Of a stretch of DNA of 64,000 nucleotides, positions 10,799 to 23,795 are shown piece by piece. The stretch is from positions 4,776,001 to 4,840,000 of the forward strand of contig NC_088317.1 in NCBI RefSeq assembly GCF_910592395.1, in the 5' to 3' direction. The notes beneath the pieces are model-generated. The model searched no databases and was not told where the DNA came from. It saw only the letters and a program-made list of their open reading frames with translations. Every line of letters begins with the position of its first letter. The first letter of the stretch is position 1. This DNA is from Lineus longissimus (Eukaryota > Nemertea > Pilidiophora > Heteronemertea > Lineidae). A program made the position numbers and the translations under genes.

Positions 10799-12786
10799 AA
10801 AGTGATTTTGATTAGAGTGATTTTCTGGTGTATTTCCCTTCCCCCGGGGGACGCACCTGGGCCGGGATGCGCGCGCTGGTAGACCCGGGAGCGGTCCGAC
10901 TCCATAACTGTTCTGCTACAGACTGGCTCTAATGACGGCGCTATTTGCCGGAATGGCACGCGGGGTCGGAAGATATGGGGGTTGGCGGCTGCTGCATGTA
11001 CCAGATGGGTCCTGGTGGTGGTGAGCACGCATTCATGCCAACATCATTGAGTGCACAATTTCATGGGAAAATTTTTTTTTTCGCTCATCTCTCCAACCTT
11101 AACATTTGGCTTCCTGCACGAAATTGTTTTCATGACCTGTGTGCATTCGCACATTACAACAAACCTTAATGATCATAAAAAGGCAAGGTAACTTCCCCGT
11201 TCAATTTTTAAAGTTGATCCTAAAACTTCCGGGTCAGGATTTGTCTCTTTTACAATCATATTGGGTACCACCAAAAATATATGAGAGGGGAAAATATGTC
11301 ACTTGACTCCGGACAGACCAAAACAGTGCACATGTATTCTCTAAATTGGGTATACCAAGGTTTTAAGATCATTGATTCACACGAGTTATATGAACTTAGA
11401 CGGACAAAATGATAATTTAGCTCTGAAATAAAGGAAATAAAGGGCGATTTGGCACAACACGAAATCTGAAACTACCTTATTATTTTAATGTAGGTCATCA
11501 GCCAAATCGAAACACTCCCTCCAAGAATCTCAACATATTGTTTGAGAAGACGTACAGCAATCATCCCTTTCGAATTTTATTCCCCATCGCCATTTGATTG
11601 TATCATGTATGGGAATGCTCATTCACTTCAGGACAAACGTCAAATCCCCATTGTCGGCCAAGACCATGAACCATACGAAGACGACATCTTAAATTAATGA
11701 TAATTTAAGCATTACCCTTGTCAAACCGGGACAGACAGTGGGACTCCCACAGCGGCCGTACTCCCATCGTCATTATGCTAAAACACAGTCAATTAATTTC
11801 AAATCTGCTATAAATGGCAGCCAACCCTTGCGGTGATAATGACAAGTTTTCTCAGTTGGTCAGTGTCTTTGGTGCGTTGCCCCAGAAACGCGATCGCTTC
11901 TCAGGGACGGTTCCCCTCTCCAAATTGCTCAGCCCTATATTTAGGACCCCTGGTCGAGTTGTCGAGATTTCAACCCACTCATTGCAAGGTTGGAATGTTG
12001 AGGACTTGAGTTGGTCACACGTTTTAAGGGTTGGGGCCCCGACTTTGTTCTGGTTATTACGCTATATACATATGTTATACCCATACTCTAGACAACCAGA
12101 TGATTTACCCTGTCTTTTTTCCATCAATATAATCTCCCTCCCGATAACTTAGGTCACTACGGAAATGTATACCCATGCTCTTAACCACCACATATTTCAT
12201 CCTATCAGCTTTGCCTTTAACAAAAGAGCTAATATGCAAAGTCAGTGAATTGGTTAACTCAATTCAATTTTCCTTTTCACTTATATTTTCCTTCCTATAA
12301 TGAATGAAGAAGAAACAATCTCGAGAATCGTCGGAGAGATCGCCTCAAAAGTCAATAACTCAAGCGGCTACTTCCAATAATCATCGGCTCCATTTCAGCA
12401 TCACGTGAAAGTAATACTCACTCATTTCGATTGCATTACAACTATAAACATAGTGATTTCTCAAGTTTTGATTTCATGTTATCATGCAGTAAATGTGTAT
12501 AATGAAATATGTTTCGTGTGATGCAGTCTCTAATTTAAAAGTATATTTAAAGTTGGTCAGGGAAAGCGTTTGACTTCTAGCCCAAGATCACAGATCAGCC
12601 GCCTCTGGGACTGACTCAATGCATCGAACATGGATAATTCTCGTGCCATGTGATCACTGACACTGTTTCGACTCAAATCATAAACTGAGTTGGAGTCTAA
12701 TAATAAAGCTAGACATTTATTCATATCAGTTTAAAAGACAGGATCGTGACAAAATGGATGTTTATAGGGTTTGATTCCTCGACAAC
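10799..12786. other. Intergenic: CpG-rich block, then AT-rich DNA
   Basis: About 10840-10975 is locally GC- and CpG-rich, with CCCCCGGGGG near 10844. The rest is AT-rich. A 22-bp dyad sits at 11688-11709, with arms CTTAAATTA and TAATTTAAG around ATGA. Open frames here (for example 11814-12152) show no recognisable domain. Confidence 0.5.
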
Positions 12787-12801
12787 TGCCTAGGTGGCGC
12801 T
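12787..12801 (+). promoter_or_regulatory. CTCF-like motif
   Basis: TGCCTAGGTGGCGCT contains the AGGTGGCGCT core recognised by bilaterian CTCF. The same 10-base core recurs at 38347 and 49354, and a close form is at 49332, all on the plus strand. Motif match only. Confidence 0.35.
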
Positions 12802-15414
12802 CGAATTGACTCTGTGACGTTTAATTGTGCGCTATGGAGCGCCATTACCGCCACCGCAATGTACCAAACGCGTTCTCACTGTGATATTGATTGCGATGTT
12901 AAATAGGGTCCCGTATGTAACACGCCTTAAATCAAGCGAAAATACATTTTTAAAAGAATAGATTTTGCAATCAAATTTAGTTGAGTACAATGTACATGTA
13001 CATGCATTGCGGATAAGTCCACCTTCTTGTCAATGTATAACTCTTGGCAAGTCAACGGAGAAGAAAAAAGGAGCACACGCGTTGTTTTCAATGTTTTCTT
13101 CGGTTTCTTTTGATTTTAAGTTGCAATAATTAATTGAAACTGTCGAATCAAAATATAACATAAAAAGTAAAACATGACTTTTGTCTCCATGATTAATATT
13201 TCCTTTTCCATTGACCTCCCCATCATAACGCACGTGAGCGCATGCAACTACCCTGCCGAAATGTACATAATGCATAACTGATGAAAATATTTATTAAGTA
13301 ATCGGTGAATTATAAATCAGTCTTTTTTAAATGTCAGATTCTCTCGTCATCTTTGTTTCTATGCGGCCCTCAGGAAATAAGAATAGAGACGTGGCCATGG
13401 TTTAGTAATTGCACATTCTGACTCGATGAAACGTGGCATGTGTCTTGTTTTTATATCCATTTACACAAGTTCAAATACATGTATCAAATCAGCTAATATT
13501 TACAAAATTAGCAAAAATTCAATTTCAATTTAAAAATGTCAAATACTAATCGACCCACCTTGCCTTAATTGTTATTGATGCAATTAGTAATCGAAAATTC
13601 ATGTGTGCCTGACGCATGTTTGACGATGAAGAGCACTGTTGTTGTGTTAGTGTAATAGGCGGCAGCACTAAAAATGTCGTTACACACGTGGTGTCTCCAA
13701 AATGTGCGTTTTTAAAACTGTATTCTCAATAACAATGGAAGGAGAAGTGCGAAATTATGACATGTACAAGTCAAGAATGAACTAAAAGGCACTAAATTTA
13801 GGCCTAGATCTCCTTTAACTTAAAAGGGATCTCAATGGGGAAAGGTATAAATTCGTTGGTAGAACGCATTGCCACGATCAGAAGAAGAAGAATATGTATG
13901 ATGAACAAGAAGACTTGTCGCCCAGTTCGTGAATTGGCATTTGGACTTGACGTTATTTCTGAGACACACTGTCTATTGCATCCCGTGTACATTGAATGTA
14001 CGTGATGACTCTGTGCTGAAGTCGCTATGATTACATCCACAATGCAGGCTATTTTCAATAGCATCGTGACCCAAGATGAAATCGTCTTCAGAATTCATAC
14101 AATTGCTATTGCGTAGCATCGGGGTATTACGTCACACAATAACAGTTATGAATGTAGCCAGTCGGGCATTATGGAGATATGCACGGGGAGAAAGCGATGT
14201 CTGGCGGTCAGAACTGCTCATTGTTGACAAAGGTTGTCTGAGGTGAATTTGGAAAAAAACATTCGCCTGGAAGTCCAAGAATGAAACGACTTGACTGGCT
14301 GACCACAGCTTTTTAATAGGCGACCAATCGATAAAGGCACAATACCTTGCAGTGAAAGCCAGAGAGCAAAGGTACAATAGAGGTTTTTTATACTTGCGGA
14401 TTCGATCAAGAGAGCTATTCACTGGGATCAAACAGCCATGCGGGTGATACTACGGAATGCATTCACAGGGCTGGACAGGCTTTAGAAATACCCTTGCTCG
14501 TTACACTCGATACGGTAACAAAGGGTCGTAGTAAATATTATGAATGAAGAGGATTTATTTTACAATGACAATAAGTGGGTCAGCTTAGGCTTTCGATGAA
14601 AAAAGTCTATGAAAGTTGTATTCTGGGGCTAACTGTTTTATTTTTGCAGCAATGATGGACTCACTGCCACTGCGCACTGGCACGCAGATACTGATGACGT
14701 CATATGGATACAAGTATGGAGATCCCATCATATGGAGCGCTGTGACAACAAATACTTGAAACGAAGAAAAAGTGGGCATATTTGGCATGAACTTTCTTAA
14801 CATAGCCAAAAACATATTATTAGGCAGCCATCAACAATTTTTTAGGGGCATACCTAAAAGTTATAGCCTAAACCATTTTTTAATTCGGTATATTCCATGA
14901 TCGTCCAAACCCCTGATAACTTTGGCCAATTTGGGATGTCTGTTCGGTCGGTTAAATTTTTTTCGCTGCGATCCACCACCAGCACGCAATGAAGTTATGA
15001 CCCTGAGGGCTTTAGCAAAAGGAATGTGTCCACATTTTAGGTAGCTTGCCCTGTTGACACTGAGCCCGGATTCAGTGGTTCGGCTAAAACAAACAAGCGG
15101 CCTCCACGTCAAATATAACCTGACCAATTAAGACTAGTTGTGACTACAAACCTGTGAGCGCAGTAAAAACAAAAACAAGGTGCACTTCTAGGGCTTTTTG
15201 GACGTTCAAATACTCCAGGGGGTAGCAACTTGGAATTATTTTGCACTTTAGTTGACAGTTCATTTGCCATTACTGGGGTTTTCAACTCGCTTGGTGGTCT
15301 GGTCTTAAAGATGGCGACCGGGGCCAGAATGGTCGCCGAACTTGGTATCCTGGCATAATCTAAAGCAAAACCGTCATGAATTAATTAGCATTGACAATTT
15401 CACAAATTAGTTTT
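12802..15414. other. Intergenic, no gene recognised
   Basis: AT-rich, with a SOX word AACAATGG at 13731-13738 and a homeodomain-rich stretch around 15379-15410 (GAATTAATTAGC and AAATTAG). Open frames on the minus strand between 13.8 and 15.1 kb overlap each other in different frames and have no recognisable domain. Confidence 0.55.
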
Positions 15415-15664
15415 AGCACATGGTGTGTCAGAAAATAATAGAGAGGGTGAGTTCCATGAGCTCTACGTGAACGTATACGAACAATGGAAGCTTATTACGT
15501 ACGTATCTGTAAAAGTGTAGGGGTCGTTTTCTCTTGAACTCTTAAGCTATCAAATAAATCACTGTTTTGAGCAAATGGAGTATCGCGAAACATTAGAGAG
15601 GTCGAAGGTGAGGAACGCTTACTGAACGTTGCGTGTATGTGTATCTGTAACGATAGGTTTCCTT
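15415..15664. repeat. Diverged tandem duplication, ~155-bp period
   Basis: AGCACATGGTGTGTC (15415) and AGCAAATGGAGTATC (15570) open two blocks that share TTAGAGAG-like, GAACG and GTATCTGTAA words in the same order. Divergence is high, so the duplication is old. Confidence 0.45.
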
Positions 15665-16412
15665 TACCTTTAAAAAATGCCATTCTTAAACTTCTTCATA
15701 CTTAATCAATCGATCAAAGCAGATCTTATGAAGACATGGCCTCAGTTTTTCGTTTTACTTAACATTCACCGACTCAAAGTCGTGACTGCATCTTTTTGGG
15801 GGTATTCACCGCCGCTCAAATCGGACGAGCATAACACTGCCACATAAAAGACACCGCCTAAGGGCCAATTTTACTGGCTCGACCACACCTTGAGAAGGTT
15901 TCCACGAAGCTTGCATAACGCCACGACACGTTACGAAGGGTAATTGTGTCGCGGTTACGTTGACATGTCGGTCGGTGTGCCCAGCTGTGTAAGGGAGCAA
16001 ATGGAATCTCGTTTGCGAGAATTTCGCCTCGGGGCACAGCCAACAGAAAACGAAAATTACACCTACGAGAATGAAAATCAACAGACTAATATTTTACTTA
16101 GGCCGGAACTTGGTGCTTTGACAATTAGTATAGCGTAACTTAGAGTAATTGAGAATAGCTCTGACTGTTTGTATGTTCGTGTGTGTATTACCCACTCAGC
16201 CATTTGGTAAATAGAATAGAATTTTAGCCGATGATTGGGAAATAATGGGAGTTTTGGTGATGGGTTACGGTTATGGCCGGCGGAGGAATTTAATGAAACC
16301 GCCCGACCCAGGAAGCTGTGGTTAAACCGGTGCGTGTGATTTGGGACACTATCGGGACCAATAAACGGATCGTAAATATATAAAGCGAAACAGTACGAGG
16401 TCTTAGTTGTTC

Positions 16413-16460
16413 AGTTTAATTGGGCTTTACTACGTGGTAAATTACCACTAAAATTAAACT
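16413..16460. repeat. Nested palindrome
   Basis: The outer arms are AGTTTAATT (16413-16421) and AATTAAACT (16452-16460). Inside them are GTGGTAA and TTACCAC (16434-16448) around one A. Both pairs are perfect. It could be a fold-back remnant or a dyad protein-binding site. Confidence 0.45.
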
Positions 16461-16694
16461 TTTTAACGCCCGAATACCCAAATAATTTTCATGGGAAAGA
16501 AGTGATGTCGCCGTTCAGAGTTCCTTGGCAGCACTTAAGAGTATACAATCATGGTCAACGAGGATGTAAGATATTCTCCCAAGCAGAAGCAGCCCTGTGA
16601 GAGTCTGATTGAAATAACTAACTCTAGGAATGCCAGGGCCCTCTACCTTTTCAAAAATGATTAGGCCAACTGCTCTTCAGCCTGAACTTTCCGA

Positions 16695-17201
16695 GTGATG
16701 AGGGTGTTCCTTTTAGTCGCCGATATGACTGCTCGTTCACAGATATATTCATATGTTATGTTACCAAGTGGCCTGCCTGCCTACTCGTCCAAATCACTTT
16801 ATCTGCTATCTGTTATGTATAACAAAGTGCTGCCCAAAGGTTTTCATCTTTCATGTGACTTAGCTGCCTATCTGATTGTATTCATCGGATTGCGAGTCGA
16901 TCACTGTTCATCTGTAATGTTACCAAAAGCCAGTTTCGCTGGTCTTAATATCTTCATCTGTTATAATTACTTACTCACGGCAAGTCTAGACTCTCCAAAT
17001 CAGTGGTCAACAGCAAAAAGGCGATCACTTGATCAATTAATCAGGCAACAATCACCAATAAAATGGATAATGGTAGTTTTATTTAGGAGAGAAAAAGGGT
17101 ACAATATGGTTCTTTCACAAACCATGTTTGTTATGGTTTACATTCATTGTATTCCTCCTTTTTTATTTCTCAAAGGACATCGTTTCATTCTATATACTTA
17201 A
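16695..17201 (+). CDS. Unrecognised open frame, 168 codons (doubtful)
   Basis: This is the longest open frame in the window after SoxB1. The predicted product is hydrophobic in patches but has no clear signal peptide, domain or motif I recognise. Two diverged internal segments share the word ATGTTACCAA 159 bp apart (16758 and 16917), encoding VMLP twice, so part of the frame is an internal duplication. A frame this long is only mildly surprising by chance in 64 kb of AT-rich DNA. There is no promoter or polyadenylation context. It is most likely noncoding. Confidence 0.12.
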   Translation: MMRVFLLVADMTARSQIYSYVMLPSGLPAYSSKSLYLLSVMYNKVLPKGFHLSCDLAAYLIVFIGLRVDHCSSVMLPKASFAGLNIFICYNYLLTASLDSPNQWSTAKRRSLDQLIRQQSPIKWIMVVLFRREKGYNMVLSQTMFVMVYIHCIPPFLFLKGHRFILYT

Positions 17202-17255
17202 TTCGCTGGCACGTGGGGATTCATTCAAGGGACTTCATTGCTTGTAAAGGGACAC

Positions 17256-17291
17256 GGGTCACCATTTTGGCCCTTTTTAGGCCAATGACCC
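17256..17291. repeat. Short inverted repeat
   Basis: GGGTCA...TTGGCC is mirrored by GGCCAATGACCC with a short loop of Cs and Ts. This small dyad has no recognised role. Confidence 0.3.
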
Positions 17292-17640
17292 ATGAGCCTT
17301 GTTTGTGAGTTATTTCTTCCAGTGAAGATGTCCCTTTTGAATTCGCTACAAAAGACGTGTAAATCGCTTTCGTTCTATAGATTTTTTTCAAAGAAAGTCA
17401 TTTCGCAGTGTTAACTTATTTGTTGACCTATCGTTATAATGCAGTTTTCTGATTGAAACACAACTGTTCATTATTTGGAGTCAATAAAGATAACTGTAGA
17501 TAACTGTTGACTGTACAGTTCATCGCAGAAAAAAGAATCTGGAATACAATTCAGTTTCCTTTTAGAATTTTACACTGTGGTGATTTTTTTAACAGACATG
17601 CTTGTCATTTTAGTCCTTTTTGGCTGTTCTTGCCAGTAGC

Positions 17641-17666
17641 TGTACTGTACTGTACTGTACTGTACA
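17641..17666 (+). repeat. Pentanucleotide microsatellite (TGTAC)n
   Basis: About five units of TGTAC in a row, followed by related GTAC/ACAGTAC words to about 17730. Confidence 0.85.
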
Positions 17667-17730
17667 ATGATAGACAGTACGGCTTTGTGCAGTAATGCAC
17701 TGTACACTAATGGACAAAGCACAGTATGGT

Positions 17731-20452
17731 TATTACCAACAAATGATGGTTACATTATATTTTATTTTTTGCCAGATGGAGTACTTATATGTCAGGAGGA
17801 TTAATGCCATTGCCATCACCCGTGAACATTGCTCACAACCAACACAATTACACAGCCCTGTCATCATATCTCGGAATATGGTTTGGTTCAATCCCAATAT
17901 GGTAATTGTTGGACAATTTCGGTAGGACAATTTAATCTTCCTAAGCATGTAGGCCTAAAACTTTGCCATTACCAGGTAGTAACCAACCAGTTCGGGCATG
18001 TAAGCCCAGTACGTGTAGTCACAAGTAAACAGCAAAATGTCCAAATTATTAGCCGCGGTGCAGTCATGCATGATTTGTTGCGCATGAGGTGTGACCCAAG
18101 AACCAACTGGAGCTTGAAACAGGCATAAACTCGCCCAAGTGTGGAATAACGCCCTATTTTTGTAGAAGAAGTCATGAAATTACGAAATACTTCGTGTAAA
18201 CTGCCAATGCTTAGCGTAATTAGGCTTTATTTAAACTGCGTGCGCACACACATAGGCATATACCCTGTGATTTTACCTTGGGTCAATATACCGAAAACAC
18301 TAAAGTGAAATAACGAACCGAAATAACTATGCCATAATATGGCCATTAAAGCGTATACTCTTGGCCAAGAATGAAAATTAACCAATTTCAGTTTGTGTTA
18401 AATTCTGACAGGACGTGAAATTAGTTGTAGACAGTTCTAAAGTCTGGTACATTTTCCCATGTTTTTGATTAACCCTTCACATGGTTACTTTGAGAAAGTT
18501 TCCGGATATGACATAACTAAAGCTGCAAAACAGATCACTGTAGGCTAAGGCTTTCATCAGGAAGTGCTTATCAAGAGCTTTCATATACATGGTCATGTTA
18601 ATAGGTTTTCAGAACATTGAAAATATTTCGTGGCAATATCTGACCATTACCCCCCTGTTAGAATCAACTAATACTTTACAGCTAACACTGACACCCAATA
18701 AAATAAAACATAATCTTACATTGCAACAGCCAAGAATAGATTAGCATATAATCCCAATAATCTTTCGGTCGTTTTGTTTTTCTGATCATAGCACCTGGGT
18801 TTCACCCATGTCAACCATGAAATTGTAGATTTATAACCGCCAATGAGGTATCCCGGGGGATTTCGGACCCGCATATGGTCATTTTCCGCAAGTTAGGATC
18901 ATGGCAACCGCGCCATTAACAATTCATGTGAAATTGGCACACGAAACGGTTTTGAATCAACACGTTGAGTCTGTTGCTCTGTTCGGTCAACGTATTAATA
19001 CCACTGACCATCGCGTTGTAACTTTTACACTCAAAATGTTTCTTTTTCATCTAAACCAGTTTTCACATTTTCAATTTCTCGAATAGATTTTTTTATAATC
19101 ATCTTCGACGATATTGTCATTGTATCCAAATCATCAGTTAGAAAAGCCTTAATCGTTATTTTTTCTTCAAAAGGTCCAACCTCCTTACACGTCTTTCCCC
19201 AATGACACTTGTACTACTAACGGTACTTTAAAATCGAGATGGATTTTCAGCGAAATTAGACCTTACTTTGTAATCTGTTCAAGTAACTTGTTGGATGTTT
19301 TTACATTGTAGCTGCAAATATTTGAAAAATATCAAATTCTGAAAAATTACCAAGATTTAGCTGATTTGGAAATGCATGTTGCACCAGCAAGCTAAGTTAC
19401 TTTTGAACATAACAGTATGCCCACTAATGCAAACATAGCCTATACTGCTTGTAGCAACAGTGAACACGGCAACTGTGTTTATAACAGTCAAACCATCAGT
19501 AGATATTAGAGCTATAACCCTCACAGTTAGGTTAGGTGCCAGCAACAATCAGCTGGTAATTAACTTAGTGCGTCCAGAGCCCGGTTTTGCCTAATGATTC
19601 CCATGGGAGAGCAACTGGGAATAACCCCCAGCAAGTTTAGCGCACAGATAGATAGAAACATGCCAAAATTATCGTCAAAGTGGAGAAGGCGGAATTATTG
19701 AGTTTTTCAAATTGATCGATAATTACCAAAGAAACTTGAACAAGATGATGACAAATTGGAATTATATTTTCACGTCTGTCCTTAGGTCCCGTTAAATTAC
19801 AGATTAAGGTGATATCGAAAACTCTAAGTCCTTTAACGCAGAACTGGGTCTTAAGGTAAACATTTAATGTATTTAATGTCGAGTTCTTTGGTCTGGAAGT
19901 GTGTATTTCAAGGGAGTTTGGAGTAAAATTGCACTTGGAAGATGTTTTTTTTAAATATCATTTAATTCACTATCCATTACCTTTTGGGTTGATACTGTTC
20001 CTTACTTTTAGGAACAAAACTACCGTGAGCTCTTGACTAAATTTGTCTTGGCCGGAAAACTACCGCAGCGACAATTTCAATAAAGTTTCTTTTAAAAATT
20101 GAAATTGAGTAATTCATGATTCGATTAGTTGATTATTATTTTGCCATAAGATTAAGAAATCGTTTATTATCGAGTTGAATTTCCGTCGATAATGTTTGTA
20201 ATTTTGCGAGCGTCAAGAAAAAAATCGCCAATGAGTGTTTATCGTCAGATTATGGGTTCGATATCAAAGCAGACACGATGAGATGATATATTTGTTTACA
20301 GAAAATTTGATATTATTCAATTGAGAATTTAATGCACCAAAAGCTGTATTTTTTCATTTTTTATACTTACTTCATGTGTTGATTCTTTGTTGAGCAAAAT
20401 GAATTTAATGGTTAGCTAGACGCAAAAAAATCAAACAACAACAAATTATGCT
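17731..20452. other. Intergenic, no gene recognised
   Basis: Strongly AT-rich toward 20 kb. Short frames only, and I saw no clear repeats, promoters or conserved-looking blocks. Confidence 0.55.
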
Positions 20453-20570
20453 AAATCCCATCCAAAAAACTAAAATATTGTCTGGCGGAATTTCTAACAT
20501 TATGTAAGCATGTCATTTATGCAATATTTTGCCTTTTTGTGGTTGTTTTTGTTGACTTTAGATGGGATTT
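20453..20570. repeat. Fold-back sequence, two matched arm pairs
   Basis: AAATCCCATC (20453-20462) is inverted at 20561-20570, and AAAATATTG (20472-20480) is inverted at 20522-20530. The spacing between pairs differs on the two sides (9 versus 30 bp). It looks like a degraded inverted-repeat element. Confidence 0.45.
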
Positions 20571-23500
20571 TTAAATTGGCAAAAAAGCCGAGTTGAGCAA
20601 CCCTAATTATAACAGTTGGACCTAAAAAAGGGTTTTCAGCGAGGTCATTTGCGGTTCAAATGAAGTTTTTGCTGGAAGTCTGTTGAACAGATGAAAGGTA
20701 ACTTAAGCAACAGAGGTTAAGAATAAAACAAAAATTGCAAGTTGATAATGAACTTTTGACGATTTGTAAAAAATATATATTTTGGCTCAAAATTCAGTTT
20801 GGCTTAGAAATTTGCCCAATTGGAGTCGTGATATTTTTTCAACTGTGAAATTCTAAAAAGATGTGTTTCTGAATCATTTTCACAGCAAAAAAGGAAGTCA
20901 ATCGCTTGAATTGTTTTTAACTTATTCAAAGTACATGTGTTATTTGCTCCATTTTCACAGGAAAATAATAATATTAGAATAGTTTATGATTTGAAGAAGA
21001 GAACCTGATACAATTTCTTGCAGTTTGTCAGCAGAATAAACTCCAGTCGGTGTCATTCTCAAGTGTTCAATGTTTTCACAGGAATCGCCACGTTATTTGT
21101 CAGAACCAAGTCAGTCAACCATCTAGAGAGATTTTCAACTCACCCTGTCAGCAACTACTGATTACAATATCAACTGTGGTATATTCTTCACACTAATGAG
21201 TACGAGCGAAAACGACTTGCGAGAGGTGCTCTTCAAACTTTGGTGTTATCCGGTTGACGCGTTCGCTTGGGATGTTTTTTGAGCGGTTTTATCTGTGTTG
21301 TTTTTACCGTCCGCCTGAAGCTTTTAACTTATTTTGCACTCAGACAACGAGATTTACCCCCAGCGTTTGATTTGTAAGGTCATGCACTTGAGAGAATGTT
21401 GCCCGAGACTGGGAAGTCCATCTACAGGTGTTGATTTACGCCGCGCACTGGCCCGGCTGCGAGAGAAGACATTTTGGATGCGGTAACGCCGAAATCTGAG
21501 TCCCGGGGACGCACATGTTGCAATGTTGCCTAAAATATGCACCAAAACCCTCGACAAACTAAAAAATAGTGCTTTTCTCGACATTTTCAAGTATTTTCTT
21601 TGTCTTGGACGCAAATAGTGGCCGTTTTGTTGGATATGAAGTAAAGTCGATCTAAAAAATATGTTCAACTCACCTCAGAAACTTTTGGTCAAAACTCCTG
21701 CACCATTCGAATAGAATATCCCGACAGTTTTCGTCAAATTTAGCTAAAAATGTCACTTATTTACCGCGTTTCTTCTAAAACGTCTACACCCCAGCGCTAT
21801 CCAACTCGTAACTGTGCGGAATTGTTGGCCAGAAAGGCGCTCTTCTGAATATCGGCATTGAAATCAAACCTTTTACAATGCGTCTCCATAGAATTATTCA
21901 CGGTGAGCCTTATTCAAAGCTCTCTATAGCTAGCTACACTGAAGCATTAAAATATCCCTATTTATTCACATGGTGTGGTTGTACATTTTGTTTAAATCAC
22001 GATAAAATTCAATTGTCTTTCTCTATATTTACAAAACAACTGTATTGTATGTTAGGGAATTATTACATGGGCTAAACAAGGCTCAATGGATGCATTGAAA
22101 ATCGTTTATAACTGCTTACAAAAGTTGCATTGAATTGCCTGGTAATGTTGGACAACAGTCTAGATTGTGGGCATAATTCCTTGAGTTATACTAGACTGGT
22201 AAAACACAATACAGGGGTAATTTGCGGCTATTTGTAACACATTTGATTTTCCTTGCCTAATCACCGTCTCGACGACATTCAAGTCAAGACAATGATAAAG
22301 TGAAGAGACAACACTCCAGGCATTCACTAGCAATACATTGCATTATTGGTCCACACAGTTATATGCCTTGCATTATCATTGTCTAAATGCAACTGATATA
22401 AAGCATTGTTTACCAATTTAAGGTCTGATTAAGTTGTTTGCAGGCTTGAAAAGTATGGAATTCGTTTATATTAATGAAGTTAAGGAAGTTGACTTAGAAC
22501 GATGATAGCCGATCAAAGATCACAGCGAAGAGACGCTTGATTAGTTGATAATTATTATGAAGATACCTGTAGATGCACCTTGTTGCATTAAGTTAGAGGT
22601 AACAGTGTGCCAACTAGTGCTTTTGACCAATTCTCATTATCACCTTCTCTGGCATCTTCTACGACCACCTATGTACTTCTTATTTCAAATGCACTCTGCG
22701 AAATCTCTGTGTTATTGTTCATTGCTGATCACCCAAAAATCCCCCTGTTAATGCCACGGCTTGGGTGATTAAACCTGAAGAGAATTTCATTAAATTCCAG
22801 AAACATTAATAAAGATGGATTAATAATTTGACGACAACGCATGTTGCCGATGGCATCTAATTCAGTAATAACTAACACCTGTGTGACAACCGCACCTTGA
22901 ACAGTTTAAAGTCCATCTATGTTCGTTCCAAAATTTGAAAATCAAACTCTAATTTGTTAGTGTCTAATTGTGCAAATACGCACTGAATAAAAATCCCGTC
23001 AATTCTCTCGTGTTGACAGATATACTCATACTATACATACCAAGTTGCAGCTAATTTGAATGCATAACAACTGCGCTATAGCATTTTCTATTTCTATTTT
23101 CCTGTGCCACTAGTAAATACAATGGACGCGAATGACGTATCCCTTTAAACCATGTTATACTTTATGGACCATTACATCTTGTGTTAGGTCGATGCCCTTG
23201 AAATAATCTCAGGGCACAAAACATACTTGATATTGAATAATCATGAAGTAAAGATGGTGTCTCATCATACCGCGACAGTGCTACACTGAAATGACCACTT
23301 TGACAGATATTCAAGGACCCACAGTGTAGGCCTACCAGACCAGTTGCGCATCGATCTCTTGGGGGGGGGGGGGGGGGTTCTCTATAACGTACCAACTGAC
23401 AATATCAGAAATTTCTATGGCTTAATCTCAATACATGTACAAATCGATAAGGCTTGTTTTAAGAGCAAGTTATAATCGTGTCGGTTAAGCGTCATCCCCG

Positions 23501-23592
23501 GAGGCAAAAATACTAAAAAGCCTAGCCACAAGCGTGCTCGAAGCCTGGTTGATAGGCATTGCACACGGTTTCAGACAAACCGTTATCTCTCT
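20571..23592. other. Intergenic with a 17-base poly-G run
   Basis: Poly-G occupies 23361-23377. Homeodomain-like ATTAA words cluster at about 22789-22835. Open frames here show no recognisable domain. Confidence 0.55.
23361..23377 (+). repeat. Homopolymer of 17 G
   Basis: Uninterrupted G17. It can form G-quadruplexes and is also a common site of assembly or sequencing length error. Confidence 0.9.
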
Positions 23593-23795
23593 CAATTAAC
23601 ACTGAATAGTTAATTAGTCGATGGTGAGTAATTAATCATGTTTGTGGTAATTATGAGCCTACGTATCCTCCCGAGCTAGAGCTTGTGTCCGGCTTCGGAA
23701 TGTTCCATCTGACAGTTTGGGGCCAACTGATCATGAACTGAGACTTAATTAGTACGTCGGCTCACCCACCGCTTAATTACTCAGCGATAATCAAT
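23593..23795 (+). promoter_or_regulatory. Homeodomain-site array upstream of SoxB1
   Basis: CAATTA (23593) and TAATTA (23611, 23629, 23648) are spaced 18, 18 and 19 bp. Further TAATTA words lie at 23746 and 23774, and GATAATCAAT at about 23786. Six AATTA cores in about 190 bp is far denser than the surroundings. Position, about 2.3 kb before the start codon, and motif content suggest a neural or patterning enhancer. Inference only. Confidence 0.45.
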
